Assembly (NCBI GenBank): GCA_964358545.1
Contig: CAYHQN010000049.1
Span: 1-27,746 of the forward strand
DNA: 27,746 nucleotides
DNA from: CAINVV01 sp031432175
GTDB lineage: Bacteria; Bacteroidota; Bacteroidia; Bacteroidales; Prolixibacteraceae
Reading direction: 5' to 3'
Shown here: one piece after another, positions 9,001 through 16,735 of the stretch
Numbering within the stretch: the first letter of the stretch is position 1
Layout of the letters: each line of letters begins with the position of its first letter
Made by a program: the position numbers and the translations under genes
The notes under the pieces: generated by a model
What the model saw: only the letters and a program-made list of their open reading frames with translations
Databases searched by the model: none
Told to the model about the DNA's origin: nothing

Positions 9001-9911
9001 TCAATTGACTGCTGGTTGAAGTACAACTGTAGCGGCTTTTTGCTCTTCGTCAGTGAATTCCTGAAGTCATCTGAATGATGGATGGGTTGAGCGGTCATCC
9101 CCTTTCGGTCGATAATCTCACGACCTTTGCTGTTGTTTAAGTAGCCACTTATCATCATGGCAATGTTGATAAGAAGGTTCCGCTCCTCTCTCAAAAATGG
9201 ACCCTCATCTTCTTTGGGAAATTGTTTTAGGTAAAAAATCTCGATGGTACCCTTTTTATTGTCTATGGTGACAAAATTTTCTGACTGCACCCAGTTTGTT
9301 GTCATAAAATTCGCACTCTGGTAAGATTTCCCCTCAAACCGGATCCTGGCGACCGTATACCTTGGATATTGCCATGATTTGGGAAGGATATCACATATTT
9401 CCTGCAAAGTTTCGTCAACCATCTTCCCCTCTTCGATGATGAGTGTTGTTTGGTTGATGGCCTTCAGCTCTTTTAAGCGTTCAGTATTTTCGTGTTGCAG
9501 CCGTTCCAGTTGAATTTTAGAGATCAGGCCTACGAGAAGTGGGATAATTTTCTCCAATGTCATCTTAACCTCGTCAAGGACAGTTGCTGACAAACCTGTC
9601 CCGTTTTGTGTCCGGATAAATAGTTCAACACTGCCGCTTTGTCCATCTGGAAGATAAAACTCGTTTTTGACAACCAAAGGCGTCTCTTCAAAAGGATGGC
9701 TGATAAATGTTTGATAGCCGAAGAAAATTCTGGCATAAGCAGTATTTTCAATCACCAAACTTCCTGTAAAGGCATCACAGACTTGCTGCAAACTAGCCTT
9801 TAAATCCCGACCCTTACTCAGAATCTCAATGATTCTACAGATCAAATCGTCCTGCTCAAAAACCTGGACAGATAATAGCGGATTGTTTTTATTGTTACCT
9901 GAAATACCCAT
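6072..9911 (-). CDS. Multidomain sensor / receiver protein with PEP-synthase-type ATP-grasp (PPDK_N) domain
   Basis: 1279 residues, no signal peptide or membrane segment, so cytoplasmic. I read the following order. Two related sensor-like (GAF-like) modules lie at about 22-140 and 150-260; the second has WQYPRYTVARIRF and EGPFLREERNLL. A degenerate receiver follows at about 316-445, with Met380 where the Asp should be. A second receiver at about 461-610 keeps Glu469-Asp470, Asp540, Ser574 and Lys593 and carries an extra stretch of about 35 residues after the first helix. The pyruvate-phosphate-dikinase/PEP-synthase ATP-binding domain spans about 720-1095: GGSLGGKGRGLAFI, RPIAVRSSSTSEDS, FAGVFDTY, KMAVVLQVLVG, and the closing EIEYAVDLE and FYLLQIKPL. 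A final 180 residues contains ILIGPGRWGSRDRF and SLGSHFFHN. The phosphohistidine swivel and TIM-barrel PEP domains of true PEP synthase are absent, so it should not make PEP. The substrate and reaction are unknown; phosphotransfer signalling with the downstream regulator is inferred. Confidence 0.88.
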   Translation of the reverse strand: MGISGNNKNNPLLSVQVFEQDDLICRIIEILSKGRDLKASLQQVCDAFTGSLVIENTAYARIFFGYQTFISHPFEETPLVVKNEFYLPDGQSGSVELFIRTQNGTGLSATVLDEVKMTLEKIIPLLVGLISKIQLERLQHENTERLKELKAINQTTLIIEEGKMVDETLQEICDILPKSWQYPRYTVARIRFEGKSYQSANFMTTNWVQSENFVTIDNKKGTIEIFYLKQFPKEDEGPFLREERNLLINIAMMISGYLNNSKGREIIDRKGMTAQPIHHSDDFRNSLTKSKKPLQLYFNQQSIDKYVYLDMMRFKIKHILFVATLYDAFILESEDSFFEKFMGEAYQYSLFSVPRITGVSSAEEALSLLETTNFDLVILMAGMDREAPVILSEQIRSKKESLPIYLLLNKKSDIKYFEELVPTIRSVDKLFVWNGDSLILFAIVKSTEDKVNVENDTKIGLVRVILLIEDSPLYYSKYLQFLYDIVFSQVQQLLPEVEKNELDKISKMRSRPKILLARNYEEAVAIFNKYRDFLLCIISDVEFDRNGKMDKHAGVNFIRYAKSHISKIPIILQSSENRNEQVAKDLGVAFINKNSETLLNDLRHYLISYLGFGNFVFRDKEGNTIGVAKSLREFETLLQEVPDESLYLHASENQLSLWLMSRGEIQLAKTLNPVAANTFRDMDEMRQFFLDSIKHYREEKKKGKILSFDETSALDEKNIVSFCGGSLGGKGRGLAFINTLIYNLEFPTLTNKINILAPITVVIGTNEFQHFISKNKLFDKIVDTKISFADLRGHFVESQLSGSLLKKLKVFVSQIDRPIAVRSSSTSEDSITQPFAGVFDTYIVPNGKINKKLVLEQLCDAIKLVFASTFSEKARNYFSIIHHKVEEEKMAVVLQVLVGNQYGDYYYPNISGVAQSYNFYPVASMKPEEGFAVAAVGLGTYVVDGWKSYRFSPKYPKVTIYSIKDMLVSSQVQFYALDCKLKVVDFLKDGELAALKLLNISEAEKHGTLTRCASVYNANNDRVEPGLANSGPRIINFADILQYNYTPLAETISVLLNAVKEAFGSPVEIEYAVDLERAQNGLPTFYLLQIKPLVGNQLTQNIVIDQMDKSQMALFTRSSLGNGEVKDIRDVIFVDTNAFNKLKTIEMAAEVEILNNMMIKANRQYILIGPGRWGSRDRFVGIPVNWSQISQAKVIVEISLDNYPLDSSLGSHFFHNVTSMNIGYFSVKHSSTTDFIRWDMLNNQKVIHKTNFFKHVQFHKPLTILMDGRIKTSAVIMHE

Positions 9912-10060
9912 TCCCTATACTGTTGTACATTAAATTCAAGAAGATCCCGCCTAGACTAACCGGGAGAAAGATAAGCTAAATTTAGTACAAAAACTGTTTA
10001 GATTAGCTGAAAAAAACGGAATTCGCCCGAATCTATGACTGAACTATTTCGATATTCCCT

Positions 10061-10080
10061 CCAGCGTAAACCTTCGCTGG
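10061..10080. other. Small hairpin downstream of the glycosylase gene
   Basis: CCAGCG (10061-10066) pairs with CGCTGG (10075-10080) across an 8-base loop, in the 208-base gap 9912-10119. No T-run is seen, so it would be a weak terminator at best. The same gap holds a 10-bp palindrome CTAAATTTAG at 9976-9985, 65 bases upstream of the ATP-grasp sensor gene. I found no TAnnTTTG promoter box there. Confidence 0.4.
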
Positions 10081-10119
10081 TGCGGATTGTTACACCCATC
10101 TTAGAAGGTCTCCTCTCAC

Positions 10120-10827
10120 TCATATCCCACCGAAGCGTATCCTACCCAATGCCTGAATATATTTGCTGATGTATTCCTGTTTGAATTTTGATTTGTACTG
10201 CATCACAAACCGCGGATGCTCCAACGCGATGATCTCTTTGAAAAACTGGTACTTTTCGTTCAATGTACGGATAAATTTTTCATTCTTACCGGTTCCAAAA
10301 CAATAGCACCGGTCTGTCTCAATTCCCATGCGAAGCTGTTGCCGGAGACTTTCCACACCGAAATCGTATACGGCCGCTGTCAGTTCTTTGCTGTCGTAAT
10401 AATTGTAGTTTTTCTCCTTACCTGAGCCGTCACGAAGGATAAATCCAAGCGGGAACACTGAATTGATGTAAAAATCACTGTAAAACGCCGCAGGACCGCC
10501 GTACGCCTCAATGACTTCGTAAACAAAGACAGAGGAGGGCTCATGCGTAACCTTCCCGGCATAGTCAATGCCACAGGGATCCTTCAGCCGCTTGGTGTCC
10601 GTAAAGGGTATTCCTGTTACTCCGGCGCCAAACCGTCCCGGATTGATCCCCAGTATGAGATGGCGGGAGCGGTTGTCGCTGTAATACTTCCTGTAAAAGG
10701 CGGAAGAGACGGGCAGAATCATTTCATTCTCCCTGAACGGGTTCATGATACCGATTCCTTCCGGCAGCGATCCGGTAAAATCAAGCGATTTGTTGAATGC
10801 AATGACCCGTTCCGCGAATGTATCCAT
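10120..10827 (-). CDS. SMUG2-type uracil-DNA glycosylase family protein (DUF4918)
   Basis: 235 residues. The glycosylase motifs are visible: motif 1 GINPGRFGAGVTGIPFTD (from residue 60), a central NSVFPLGF (122-129), and motif 2 LEHPRFVMQYK with His204-Pro205. The layout matches the SMUG-like branch of the uracil-DNA glycosylase superfamily. A Pedobacter member has been described as SMUG2 (recalled, not checked). Expected role: removal of uracil or other deaminated bases in base-excision repair. ATG 10827 lies 3 bases after the stop of the oligopeptidase gene, so they are probably transcribed together although their functions are not obviously related. Confidence 0.85.
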   Translation of the reverse strand: MDTFAERVIAFNKSLDFTGSLPEGIGIMNPFRENEMILPVSSAFYRKYYSDNRSRHLILGINPGRFGAGVTGIPFTDTKRLKDPCGIDYAGKVTHEPSSVFVYEVIEAYGGPAAFYSDFYINSVFPLGFILRDGSGKEKNYNYYDSKELTAAVYDFGVESLRQQLRMGIETDRCYCFGTGKNEKFIRTLNEKYQFFKEIIALEHPRFVMQYKSKFKQEYISKYIQALGRIRFGGI

Positions 10828-10830
10828 GCA

Positions 10831-12960
10831 CTATTTCTTTATTCCCTCCAGTGTAAACAGGAACGCGTAATTCAGCGCCAGGTCTTTCAGGTAATCGAAA
10901 CGCCCGCTGGCGCCGCCATGACCAAATTCCATGTTGGTATGAAGCAGCAGCATGTTCTGATCGGTCTTCATATCCCGGAGTTTGGCTACCCATTTGGAGG
11001 GCTCAAAATATTGTACCTGACTGTCGTGCAAACCGGTTGTGACCAGCATATTCGTATAGCTCTTCTTCTCCACATTTTCGTAAGGGGAATAGCTCTTCAT
11101 GTTGAAATAGGCCTCCTTCTCTTTGGGGTTGCCCCATTCGTCGAACTCGTTGGTGGTAAGGGGAATGTTCTCATCCAGCATGGTATTCACAACATCCACA
11201 AACGGGACCTGCGCAATCACACCATGCCACAGTTCCGGTGCCATGTTGACCACAGCACCCATCAGCAGTCCGCCGGCGCTTCCTCCCTGGGCATAAAGAT
11301 GTGCTTTGCTGGTATATTTTTCCCTTACCAGGAATTCGCCACAATCGATAAAGTCGGTGAAGGTGTTGATCTTCTTCAACAGCTTTCCGTTTTCATACCA
11401 AAGACGGCCCATCTCCTGTCCTCCGCGGATGTGCGCGATGGCAAAAACAAATCCCCTGTTGAGCAGGCTCAGACGGGTACTGCCGAAACTGGCATCCATG
11501 CTGGCGCCGTAACTTCCATATCCGTACAAAAGCAGGGGTGCATTGCCATCTTTTTTGAACCCTTTTTTGTACACCAGTGAAATAGGAACTTTTGTTCCAT
11601 CTTTCGCCGTTGCATACAACCGTTCGGTTGCATACTCTTTTGAATCATAACCACCCAAAACCTCTTGTTGTTTCTTCAACGTTTTTTCTTTGGTGACCAT
11701 GTTGTAGTCGTAAGTAGAATAGGGCATTGTCAGGGAAGTATAACCATAGCGCAGATTAGCGCTGTTGTACTCCGGATTGGCACCAAAATTGGCCATATAA
11801 GCCGCTTCACCAAAATCAATATAATGTTCTGAATGATCTTTTAAACTTCTGACCCGTAATTTAACCAAACCATCTTTGCGCTCATTGATAACTACAAAGT
11901 CCTTGAACTCTTCAACACTTTGAAGCAAAACATCCGGACGGACAGGAATTACCTCTTTCCAGGAAGTCGCCGATGTTTGATCCAACGGACATTCCATGAG
12001 TTTAAAATTCTTCGCGTCATCCTTGTTGGTAAGGATCAGGAAGCGGTCGGCCAGCGGAATGACATCGTACAAAACATCCTTCATCCTGGGTGCAAAGATC
12101 TTAAAAGTACCGGCAGGTTTGGCGGCATCCACCATTCTATATTCTGCAGACAGGGTGGCTGTTGAAACAATGAAAATATACCTGTTGTTTTTGCTCTTCC
12201 CGATGCTGATGTAGTTGCTCTTGTCCTTTTCCTCATAAACCAAAGCATCCTTTTTGGTATCCTTTCCCATGGTATGCCGCATTATTTTTTCAGAGAGAAG
12301 TGTGACCGGATTTTTTGAAGTATAAAAGATGGTTTTGTTGTCGTTGGCCCAGCAGGGGTCTCCTTCCGTATTTTCAATGGCATCTTTCAGGATCTGTCCA
12401 GTCTGAAGATCCTTGATCTGGATGGTGTATTGCCTGCGGCTCACCAGATCAACCCCAAAAGCCAGGTAACGGTTGTCTTCGCTGATGTCAAATCCGGTAG
12501 CTGCATAATAGGCATGCCCTTCGGCCATTTTGTCGACATCCAGGAGTATCTCCTCCCCGGCAGTGAGGCTTCCTTTTTTCCGGCAATATTTGTAATACTG
12601 CTTGCCATCGTCGGTCCGCGAATAGTAGAAATATCCGTTTTTAAATACAGGGACACTCTGGTCTTTCTCTTTGATCCTGTTTTTCATCTCCGTATACAGA
12701 TCTGCCTGAAACTGTTTTGTCCCTTGCATGACGTTATCCAGGTAGCTGTTCTCGGCTTTCAGATAATCCACCACCTTTGTACTGTCCGGTCCTTTCCCGA
12801 AAAAATCGTACATCCAGTAGTAGTTATCTAATACTTTGTCTCCATGGAGGGTGCGCCAATGCTCTTTTTTGGCGGCTATAGGTGCTTTTGCTTTCATAAA
12901 TTGGGCATTAACAGATAATACGTAAACGAAAAGAGTAACCAAAACAATTGACTTTCTCAT
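10831..12960 (-). CDS. S9A serine oligopeptidase (prolyl oligopeptidase / oligopeptidase B type), exported
   Basis: 709 residues. An N-terminal signal peptide is evident (MRKSIVLVTLFVYVLSVNA, cut likely after residue 19), so the enzyme is expected outside the inner membrane. The beta-propeller spans about 80-420 and the alpha/beta-hydrolase domain the remainder. The catalytic triad is readable: Ser561 in GGSAGG, Asp646 in GLHDSQV, His681 in FGHGGASGR. DNYYWMYD near the start and LLLYGYGSYG are typical of the oligopeptidase B/PtrB branch, which cuts peptides after basic residues. Assignment to B rather than prolyl specificity is moderately certain. It is the first gene of a two-gene unit with the SMUG2-like gene. 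Promoter-like boxes lie 37-65 bases upstream. Confidence 0.93.
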   Translation of the reverse strand: MRKSIVLVTLFVYVLSVNAQFMKAKAPIAAKKEHWRTLHGDKVLDNYYWMYDFFGKGPDSTKVVDYLKAENSYLDNVMQGTKQFQADLYTEMKNRIKEKDQSVPVFKNGYFYYSRTDDGKQYYKYCRKKGSLTAGEEILLDVDKMAEGHAYYAATGFDISEDNRYLAFGVDLVSRRQYTIQIKDLQTGQILKDAIENTEGDPCWANDNKTIFYTSKNPVTLLSEKIMRHTMGKDTKKDALVYEEKDKSNYISIGKSKNNRYIFIVSTATLSAEYRMVDAAKPAGTFKIFAPRMKDVLYDVIPLADRFLILTNKDDAKNFKLMECPLDQTSATSWKEVIPVRPDVLLQSVEEFKDFVVINERKDGLVKLRVRSLKDHSEHYIDFGEAAYMANFGANPEYNSANLRYGYTSLTMPYSTYDYNMVTKEKTLKKQQEVLGGYDSKEYATERLYATAKDGTKVPISLVYKKGFKKDGNAPLLLYGYGSYGASMDASFGSTRLSLLNRGFVFAIAHIRGGQEMGRLWYENGKLLKKINTFTDFIDCGEFLVREKYTSKAHLYAQGGSAGGLLMGAVVNMAPELWHGVIAQVPFVDVVNTMLDENIPLTTNEFDEWGNPKEKEAYFNMKSYSPYENVEKKSYTNMLVTTGLHDSQVQYFEPSKWVAKLRDMKTDQNMLLLHTNMEFGHGGASGRFDYLKDLALNYAFLFTLEGIKK

Positions 12961-12996
12961 TTTTATACTTATTTGTGATTAACTCATAGGTTGGTC

Positions 12997-13025
12997 CAAA
13001 CATAAATTGTACCCAGACAAATCTA
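12997..13025 (-). promoter_or_regulatory. Candidate -7 boxes for the oligopeptidase gene
   Basis: On the minus strand two exact TAnnTTTG matches occur: TATGTTTG (13004-12997) and TAGATTTG (13025-13018). Either would give a short leader before ATG 12960. No well-spaced -33 TTTG was found for either, so these are tentative. Confidence 0.4.
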
Positions 13026-13079
13026 CGTAATCTGCCCATAAAAGTATCATCTGTGGGGATTCAATACCAGGGTTTACCC

Positions 13080-13652
13080 TTATTTCTTTTCCAGCTTTTT
13101 CACAAATTCACTGTACTTAATGCTGTCCACCATCAGCTCTCCGGCGAGAAACTGGTTTTCACGGATATTTATTTTAAGGGTAATGGTTCTTGTTGAGTCA
13201 TTGATCGTTTCATTGAATTTTTTTTCTGCTTCCCTGGTGTTTACATCCGGAACATAATAGTTACTGAAAGGGTAGTTTAGCCTTAGGAAGCTGGAATCTT
13301 TGTTGTTCAGGAAGGCCCTTGCCTTCACCCAATCCCTGCTGCTAACAGGTTTTTCTTTTGTTACAGCTTGTACCCTTGCAAAACCCCGACTGTCTTTGTC
13401 AAAGATGACAAAAACGCCCTGGTTGTTGTCCCACTCCTTTTTGTCGGCTACTTTAAACTTATTGGCTTCGAAACTGAGCCATACATAATTCCCATTTAAG
13501 GAGGCACCTGCACGGTTATGCCTGACTTTAAAGACAAACTCATTTCCGGTTTTAGCGATATCTGCCATCGTACTGATCATCCATCCGGGAACAATAAGTT
13601 GCGCCATGGCTACCACGGCAAATGCAACGAACAACAATTTATTGGGCTTCAT
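13080..13652 (-). CDS. GDYXXLXY family membrane-anchored protein
   Basis: 190 residues. A hydrophobic N-terminal segment (about 5-27) acts as anchor or uncleaved signal, with the bulk probably on the periplasmic side. The family signature appears as GNYVWLSF at 54-61 (consensus GDYxxLxY), followed by a beta-rich domain with GVFVIFDKDSRGFARV and a Lys-rich tail. No enzymatic function is known for the family. It overlaps the upstream DUF2157 gene by 14 bases, so translation is probably coupled. Proteins with this motif are typically found next to DUF2157/DUF4401 membrane proteins, and this pair fits that pattern. Confidence 0.82.
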   Translation of the reverse strand: MKPNKLLFVAFAVVAMAQLIVPGWMISTMADIAKTGNEFVFKVRHNRAGASLNGNYVWLSFEANKFKVADKKEWDNNQGVFVIFDKDSRGFARVQAVTKEKPVSSRDWVKARAFLNNKDSSFLRLNYPFSNYYVPDVNTREAEKKFNETINDSTRTITLKINIRENQFLAGELMVDSIKYSEFVKKLEKK

Positions 13653-14937
13653 TTTTTCTCTGTTTTTTGAGCATCCACCAGTTGGTAATAAAAAATCCGA
13701 TACCTACCCCGACAAACATCAGGCCTTTGACGACATAGGTCAGATCAATATCAAAGGATCTACAGATCAGCAGAATGGTGATAACGATCATCCCGGAGTT
13801 CAATGTACTGAGGTTATTTTTACCTGCACCCTCCCTGATCATCATCACACCCGTCGCGAAGACGGCAATATTGACCAGAAAGACCGATATAGTCGTAAAG
13901 AACCCGAGCGCAAAAATGAGAAGGAACAAAAACCATGCGACCTCCATGATCCTGAGCCCTGCAAGGCCACGATCACGTATCTCCCGGTACAGGATGCCGG
14001 AGGCAAGAGCAAACAACAAAACAAAGGCTATAAACTCAGGAGAAGTTGAAAGGGTGCCAAAAGGATGTGGCAGGGATGAAACTTTCTCCCAGTTAGATTT
14101 GAAGGACATGACAATCAGTGTAATGATGGATCCAAGTGTTCCAATGATCAGGTAGCCGTTTTGTTCAGGAGTTCGGTTGCGGAAATAGTCTCCGCTCCCG
14201 AGAAAATAGAAAATTCCAAAAAGCGTGAAATAGACCGGAGGCATCAACTCCCCATAATTGAAAATGACGGTTCCAAGGTTTAATGTCAGGACAGCCGGTA
14301 CCACCCAGTGGAGCAATTTTGTTAGCGGACTATCGGATGAACTCCTGATCAGCTTGAAATAATGGGGCATAGGCACCAGGAAAAGAAGCCATGTAAGATG
14401 ATCACTCAACAAGGCATTTCCGTCAAAACGTACGGCAAAACTGTAAGAGAGGATACCGATGAGGTAGCCAATAGATACCGCCGAAGAATTCATGATATAG
14501 ACCAAAGGAACTGTCAGCATCATCCAGGTGAAAATAAAAGTGCTGGCATCACCATTGATGTGGTAGATCTGACTGACCAGAGAGATGTTGGCGCAGACTG
14601 CAAAGAAAAGGATCAGGGCCGTACTCTCGCGCCAAACCACCTTGTCAGGCTTTTTGTACATCGCATAAACGCAGAGCAGCTGGGGAACAATCAGCAACAA
14701 AAAGGCACAGGCAGTTTTTACGCTTCGGGGAAGTTCTTCCCACTGATTGGCAACGATAAACAGCAGGCCGATGCCCACAAGAAATGCGCCAAGGATACCG
14801 AAAAGCAGCAACTGTTTGCTTTTACCGCTAAGCGAATTTCCTTGCTTCTTTTTGTAATAGTCTGAAATTTGATGTGCCGTTTCGTCGGTGATGACATTCG
14901 CACCCACAAGCTCATGGAGGTCGTGAAGAATACTCAT
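13639..14937 (-). CDS. DUF2157 multispanning membrane protein
   Basis: 432 residues from ATG 14937 (MSILHDLHELVGANVITDETAHQI). The open frame extends 10 codons further to a TTG, which is less likely as start. A cytoplasmic N-terminal helix pair (about 1-40) ends in a Lys-rich stretch. It is followed by GILGAFLVGIGLLFIVANQW and about 12 further hydrophobic segments to near residue 420, closing with a basic tail (LKKQRKNEAQ). This matches DUF2157, whose function is unknown. A candidate promoter box, TACATTTG, lies 38 bases upstream. It is co-transcribed with the GDYXXLXY gene, and the two presumably form a membrane complex (inference). Confidence 0.85.
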   Translation of the reverse strand: MSILHDLHELVGANVITDETAHQISDYYKKKQGNSLSGKSKQLLLFGILGAFLVGIGLLFIVANQWEELPRSVKTACAFLLLIVPQLLCVYAMYKKPDKVVWRESTALILFFAVCANISLVSQIYHINGDASTFIFTWMMLTVPLVYIMNSSAVSIGYLIGILSYSFAVRFDGNALLSDHLTWLLFLVPMPHYFKLIRSSSDSPLTKLLHWVVPAVLTLNLGTVIFNYGELMPPVYFTLFGIFYFLGSGDYFRNRTPEQNGYLIIGTLGSIITLIVMSFKSNWEKVSSLPHPFGTLSTSPEFIAFVLLFALASGILYREIRDRGLAGLRIMEVAWFLFLLIFALGFFTTISVFLVNIAVFATGVMMIREGAGKNNLSTLNSGMIVITILLICRSFDIDLTYVVKGLMFVGVGIGFFITNWWMLKKQRKNEAQ

Positions 14938-14975
14938 GGCAGAGTGATTTAGGTTACTATCAATCAAAACACCAT

Positions 14976-14983
14976 CAAATGTA
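14976..14983 (-). promoter_or_regulatory. Candidate -7 box for the DUF2157 operon
   Basis: TACATTTG on the minus strand is an exact TAnnTTTG match. The predicted transcript start near 14969 gives a leader of about 32 bases to ATG 14937. No convincing -33 box is seen. The rest of the 215-base gap up to 15152 is A/T-rich without other structure. Confidence 0.45.
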
Positions 14984-15152
14984 AAAAATAGATTGTTGCG
15001 ATGTAACAGTCGTTGTTGTGAAAAATAGGCAATATCACCATTTTTGGCAATAAATTGTCGGATTGGCAGTCAATCATTTAGCAAATAAATTCTAAAATTT
15101 GAAATTTCTTGTACTAAAATTTATTTTACCCCCTCCAGCGTGGAATTATCAA

Positions 15153-16076
15153 CTATTTAGTCACCAATGCCGCTTTGCAATAGGCCACGCACTTGACAAC
15201 CTCCTTCACCGCATCGGATTCAGCAGGAACTGTATATTCCAGTTCAATATCGCAGGTGATTGGCCATTTGTTTTTCTGAATCAGTTGAAGCATTCCTACA
15301 ACAGGCGTTTCCCCTTTCCCGAACGACTGATTCTTGTTGGGATCTGCTGCTTTAGGCCCGGTTTTGTCTTTGATATGAATGCTTATGATGCGGTCGTGCA
15401 GCCTTTCGATCAGTCCGCAGGGGTTCAGTCCTGTTGCACCAAAATAGTGGCCGGCATCTAAGTTCAGTCTCAGCATGGATCCGAGGGCCAAAACTTTGTC
15501 GAAACTGAAGTTGGGATCACCCGGCTGACCGTGGTTGTGAAAAATAACGTACAGCTTGTGCTTTTCTGCAAAGGGTTCCATCCGTTTGGCTGCTTCTTCC
15601 GAAATTTCCATGCTGAGACCCACTGCACCTACAGCCTTACAGGCATTGAAAGCATAATCAATTTCCGCGTCCGACCAGCTTTTATCACCCAACTTCAAGA
15701 TATTGATTTTAATGCCTTTGGCTTTGAATAGCTTTTTGATCTCTTTGAATTTATCCATAGATACTGTGGTACGCCACTGGCGGATAGCATCCGGATCTTT
15801 GGTGGCAGGAATCCCGGCAAAGCGCTCGGCAACATCCCCCATCAATTCGACAGAACTTAAACCCGACTGAACCACATAATTTAATACCGCATTCAGGGAC
15901 TGATCCGGCATACTACGGTAGCTGTAAGTGATGGTACCAATTTGTACCCCACCAAATTTGGAGCCTTTGTAGCTGGCAGCAGATGAGCCTGAGTGAACCA
16001 GAACAATGGCAAAAGCGATTAAACCCAACGTTTTGAAAACCGAGGGCAGATAAAAATTTTTCAATGTGTTTTTCAT
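15153..16076 (-). CDS. Exported sugar phosphate isomerase/epimerase-like TIM barrel (xylose isomerase-like, AP endonuclease 2 fold)
   Basis: 307 residues from ATG 16076 (MKNTLKNFYLPSV); the open frame starts 17 codons earlier at a GTG. A hydrophobic segment at about 17-34 (GLIAFAIVLVHSGSSAAS) looks like a signal peptide, so the enzyme is probably exported. The fold is PF01261-like: GVQIGTITYSYRS on strand 1, SSVELMGD, GLSMEIS, FHNHGQPGD (180-188), RLNLDAGH (203-210), ISIHIKD (231-237), CDIELEY (275-281). Candidate metal ligands are Glu157, His182, Asp207, His234 and Glu278/280. Related exported proteins act on sugars or inositols in Bacteroidota, but the substrate here cannot be read. No polysaccharide-utilisation genes are adjacent. 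Confidence 0.85.
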   Translation of the reverse strand: MKNTLKNFYLPSVFKTLGLIAFAIVLVHSGSSAASYKGSKFGGVQIGTITYSYRSMPDQSLNAVLNYVVQSGLSSVELMGDVAERFAGIPATKDPDAIRQWRTTVSMDKFKEIKKLFKAKGIKINILKLGDKSWSDAEIDYAFNACKAVGAVGLSMEISEEAAKRMEPFAEKHKLYVIFHNHGQPGDPNFSFDKVLALGSMLRLNLDAGHYFGATGLNPCGLIERLHDRIISIHIKDKTGPKAADPNKNQSFGKGETPVVGMLQLIQKNKWPITCDIELEYTVPAESDAVKEVVKCVAYCKAALVTK

Positions 16077-16322
16077 GGTACTGATAATTAGGTAATTAAA
16101 AATTGGTGACTGATTTACGGGTTCCACAACGGAGAGAACTGGCCAAAGATTTTATTGGTATGCAAGTTAGCAAAAGATCTTTATTTCCAATCGGATCATA
16201 CGCTCCATTTGCTTGACCAAAAATATTACCCCCTGCATAATCCGGACAAATCCTACCAGGACATACTTTCCTAAATGATTATTATAATTTGATTATTGTT
16301 TTTTAATAATTGCACTTTAAAG

Positions 16323-16631
16323 ATGGCTGATGAGGCAATCAGAAATAAAATATTTGCATACAAACCACTCTTTCAAAGCACCCTAAATTTATTATCCGAG
16401 AGACAGAAGGAGGTTTTATACGTCATTGCCAAGGAGGGAAAAGCAATCCAAATCACCTCAGGATCGTTCAACAAAAAACACGGATTGTTATCCCCCAGCT
16501 CAATTCAGACATCCGTCAAACAATTGCTAGACAAGGATATTATCACGGTTGATAATAAAATATATTCAGTTTACGACCGCTTTTTTGGATTGTGGCTTAA
16601 GGATGAATTCGGAACAGGCTGGAATTTCTAA
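16323..16631 (+). pseudogene. Truncated C-terminal remnant of an AAA ATPase (archaeal-type ATPase family)
   Basis: Only about 102 residues from ATG 16323. The text resembles the C-terminal winged-helix end of 380-residue AAA-type ATPases: FQSTLNLLSERQKEVLYVIA, SPSSIQTSVKQLLDKDII, then YSVYDRFFGLWLKDEF. The Walker A/B ATPase core is missing, and I see no matching frame upstream in 16077-16322, which contains only A/T-rich sequence. It could be expressed as a small winged-helix protein, but decay of a longer gene is the simpler explanation. Confidence 0.7.
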
Positions 16632-16735
16632 AAATATTCCCGTTTCAGTACTAAAACTTCTGACTGAAAAAATAATATTTCCGTTTTATTCATTTACCTT
16701 CGTTAATTCATTTTATAAGTGAACATTCACAAACT

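Noticed and set aside
6072..9911. True PEP synthase or pyruvate phosphate dikinase
   Set aside because: Only the ATP-binding domain is present; the phosphohistidine and TIM-barrel PEP domains are absent, and sensor/receiver modules precede it.
10055..10071. Short motif TTCCCTCCAGCGTAAAC, nearly repeated at 10842-10858 (end of the oligopeptidase gene) and partly at 15131-15140
   Set aside because: On the minus strand each can be read as a TLEGI/V-type C-terminus, suggesting remnants of duplicated gene ends. The matches are only 10-17 bases and no longer homology surrounds them, so chance cannot be excluded.
10543..11580. Plus-strand open frame of 345 codons spanning the SMUG2-like and oligopeptidase genes
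   Set aside because: It is antisense to two convincing genes and resembles no protein family.
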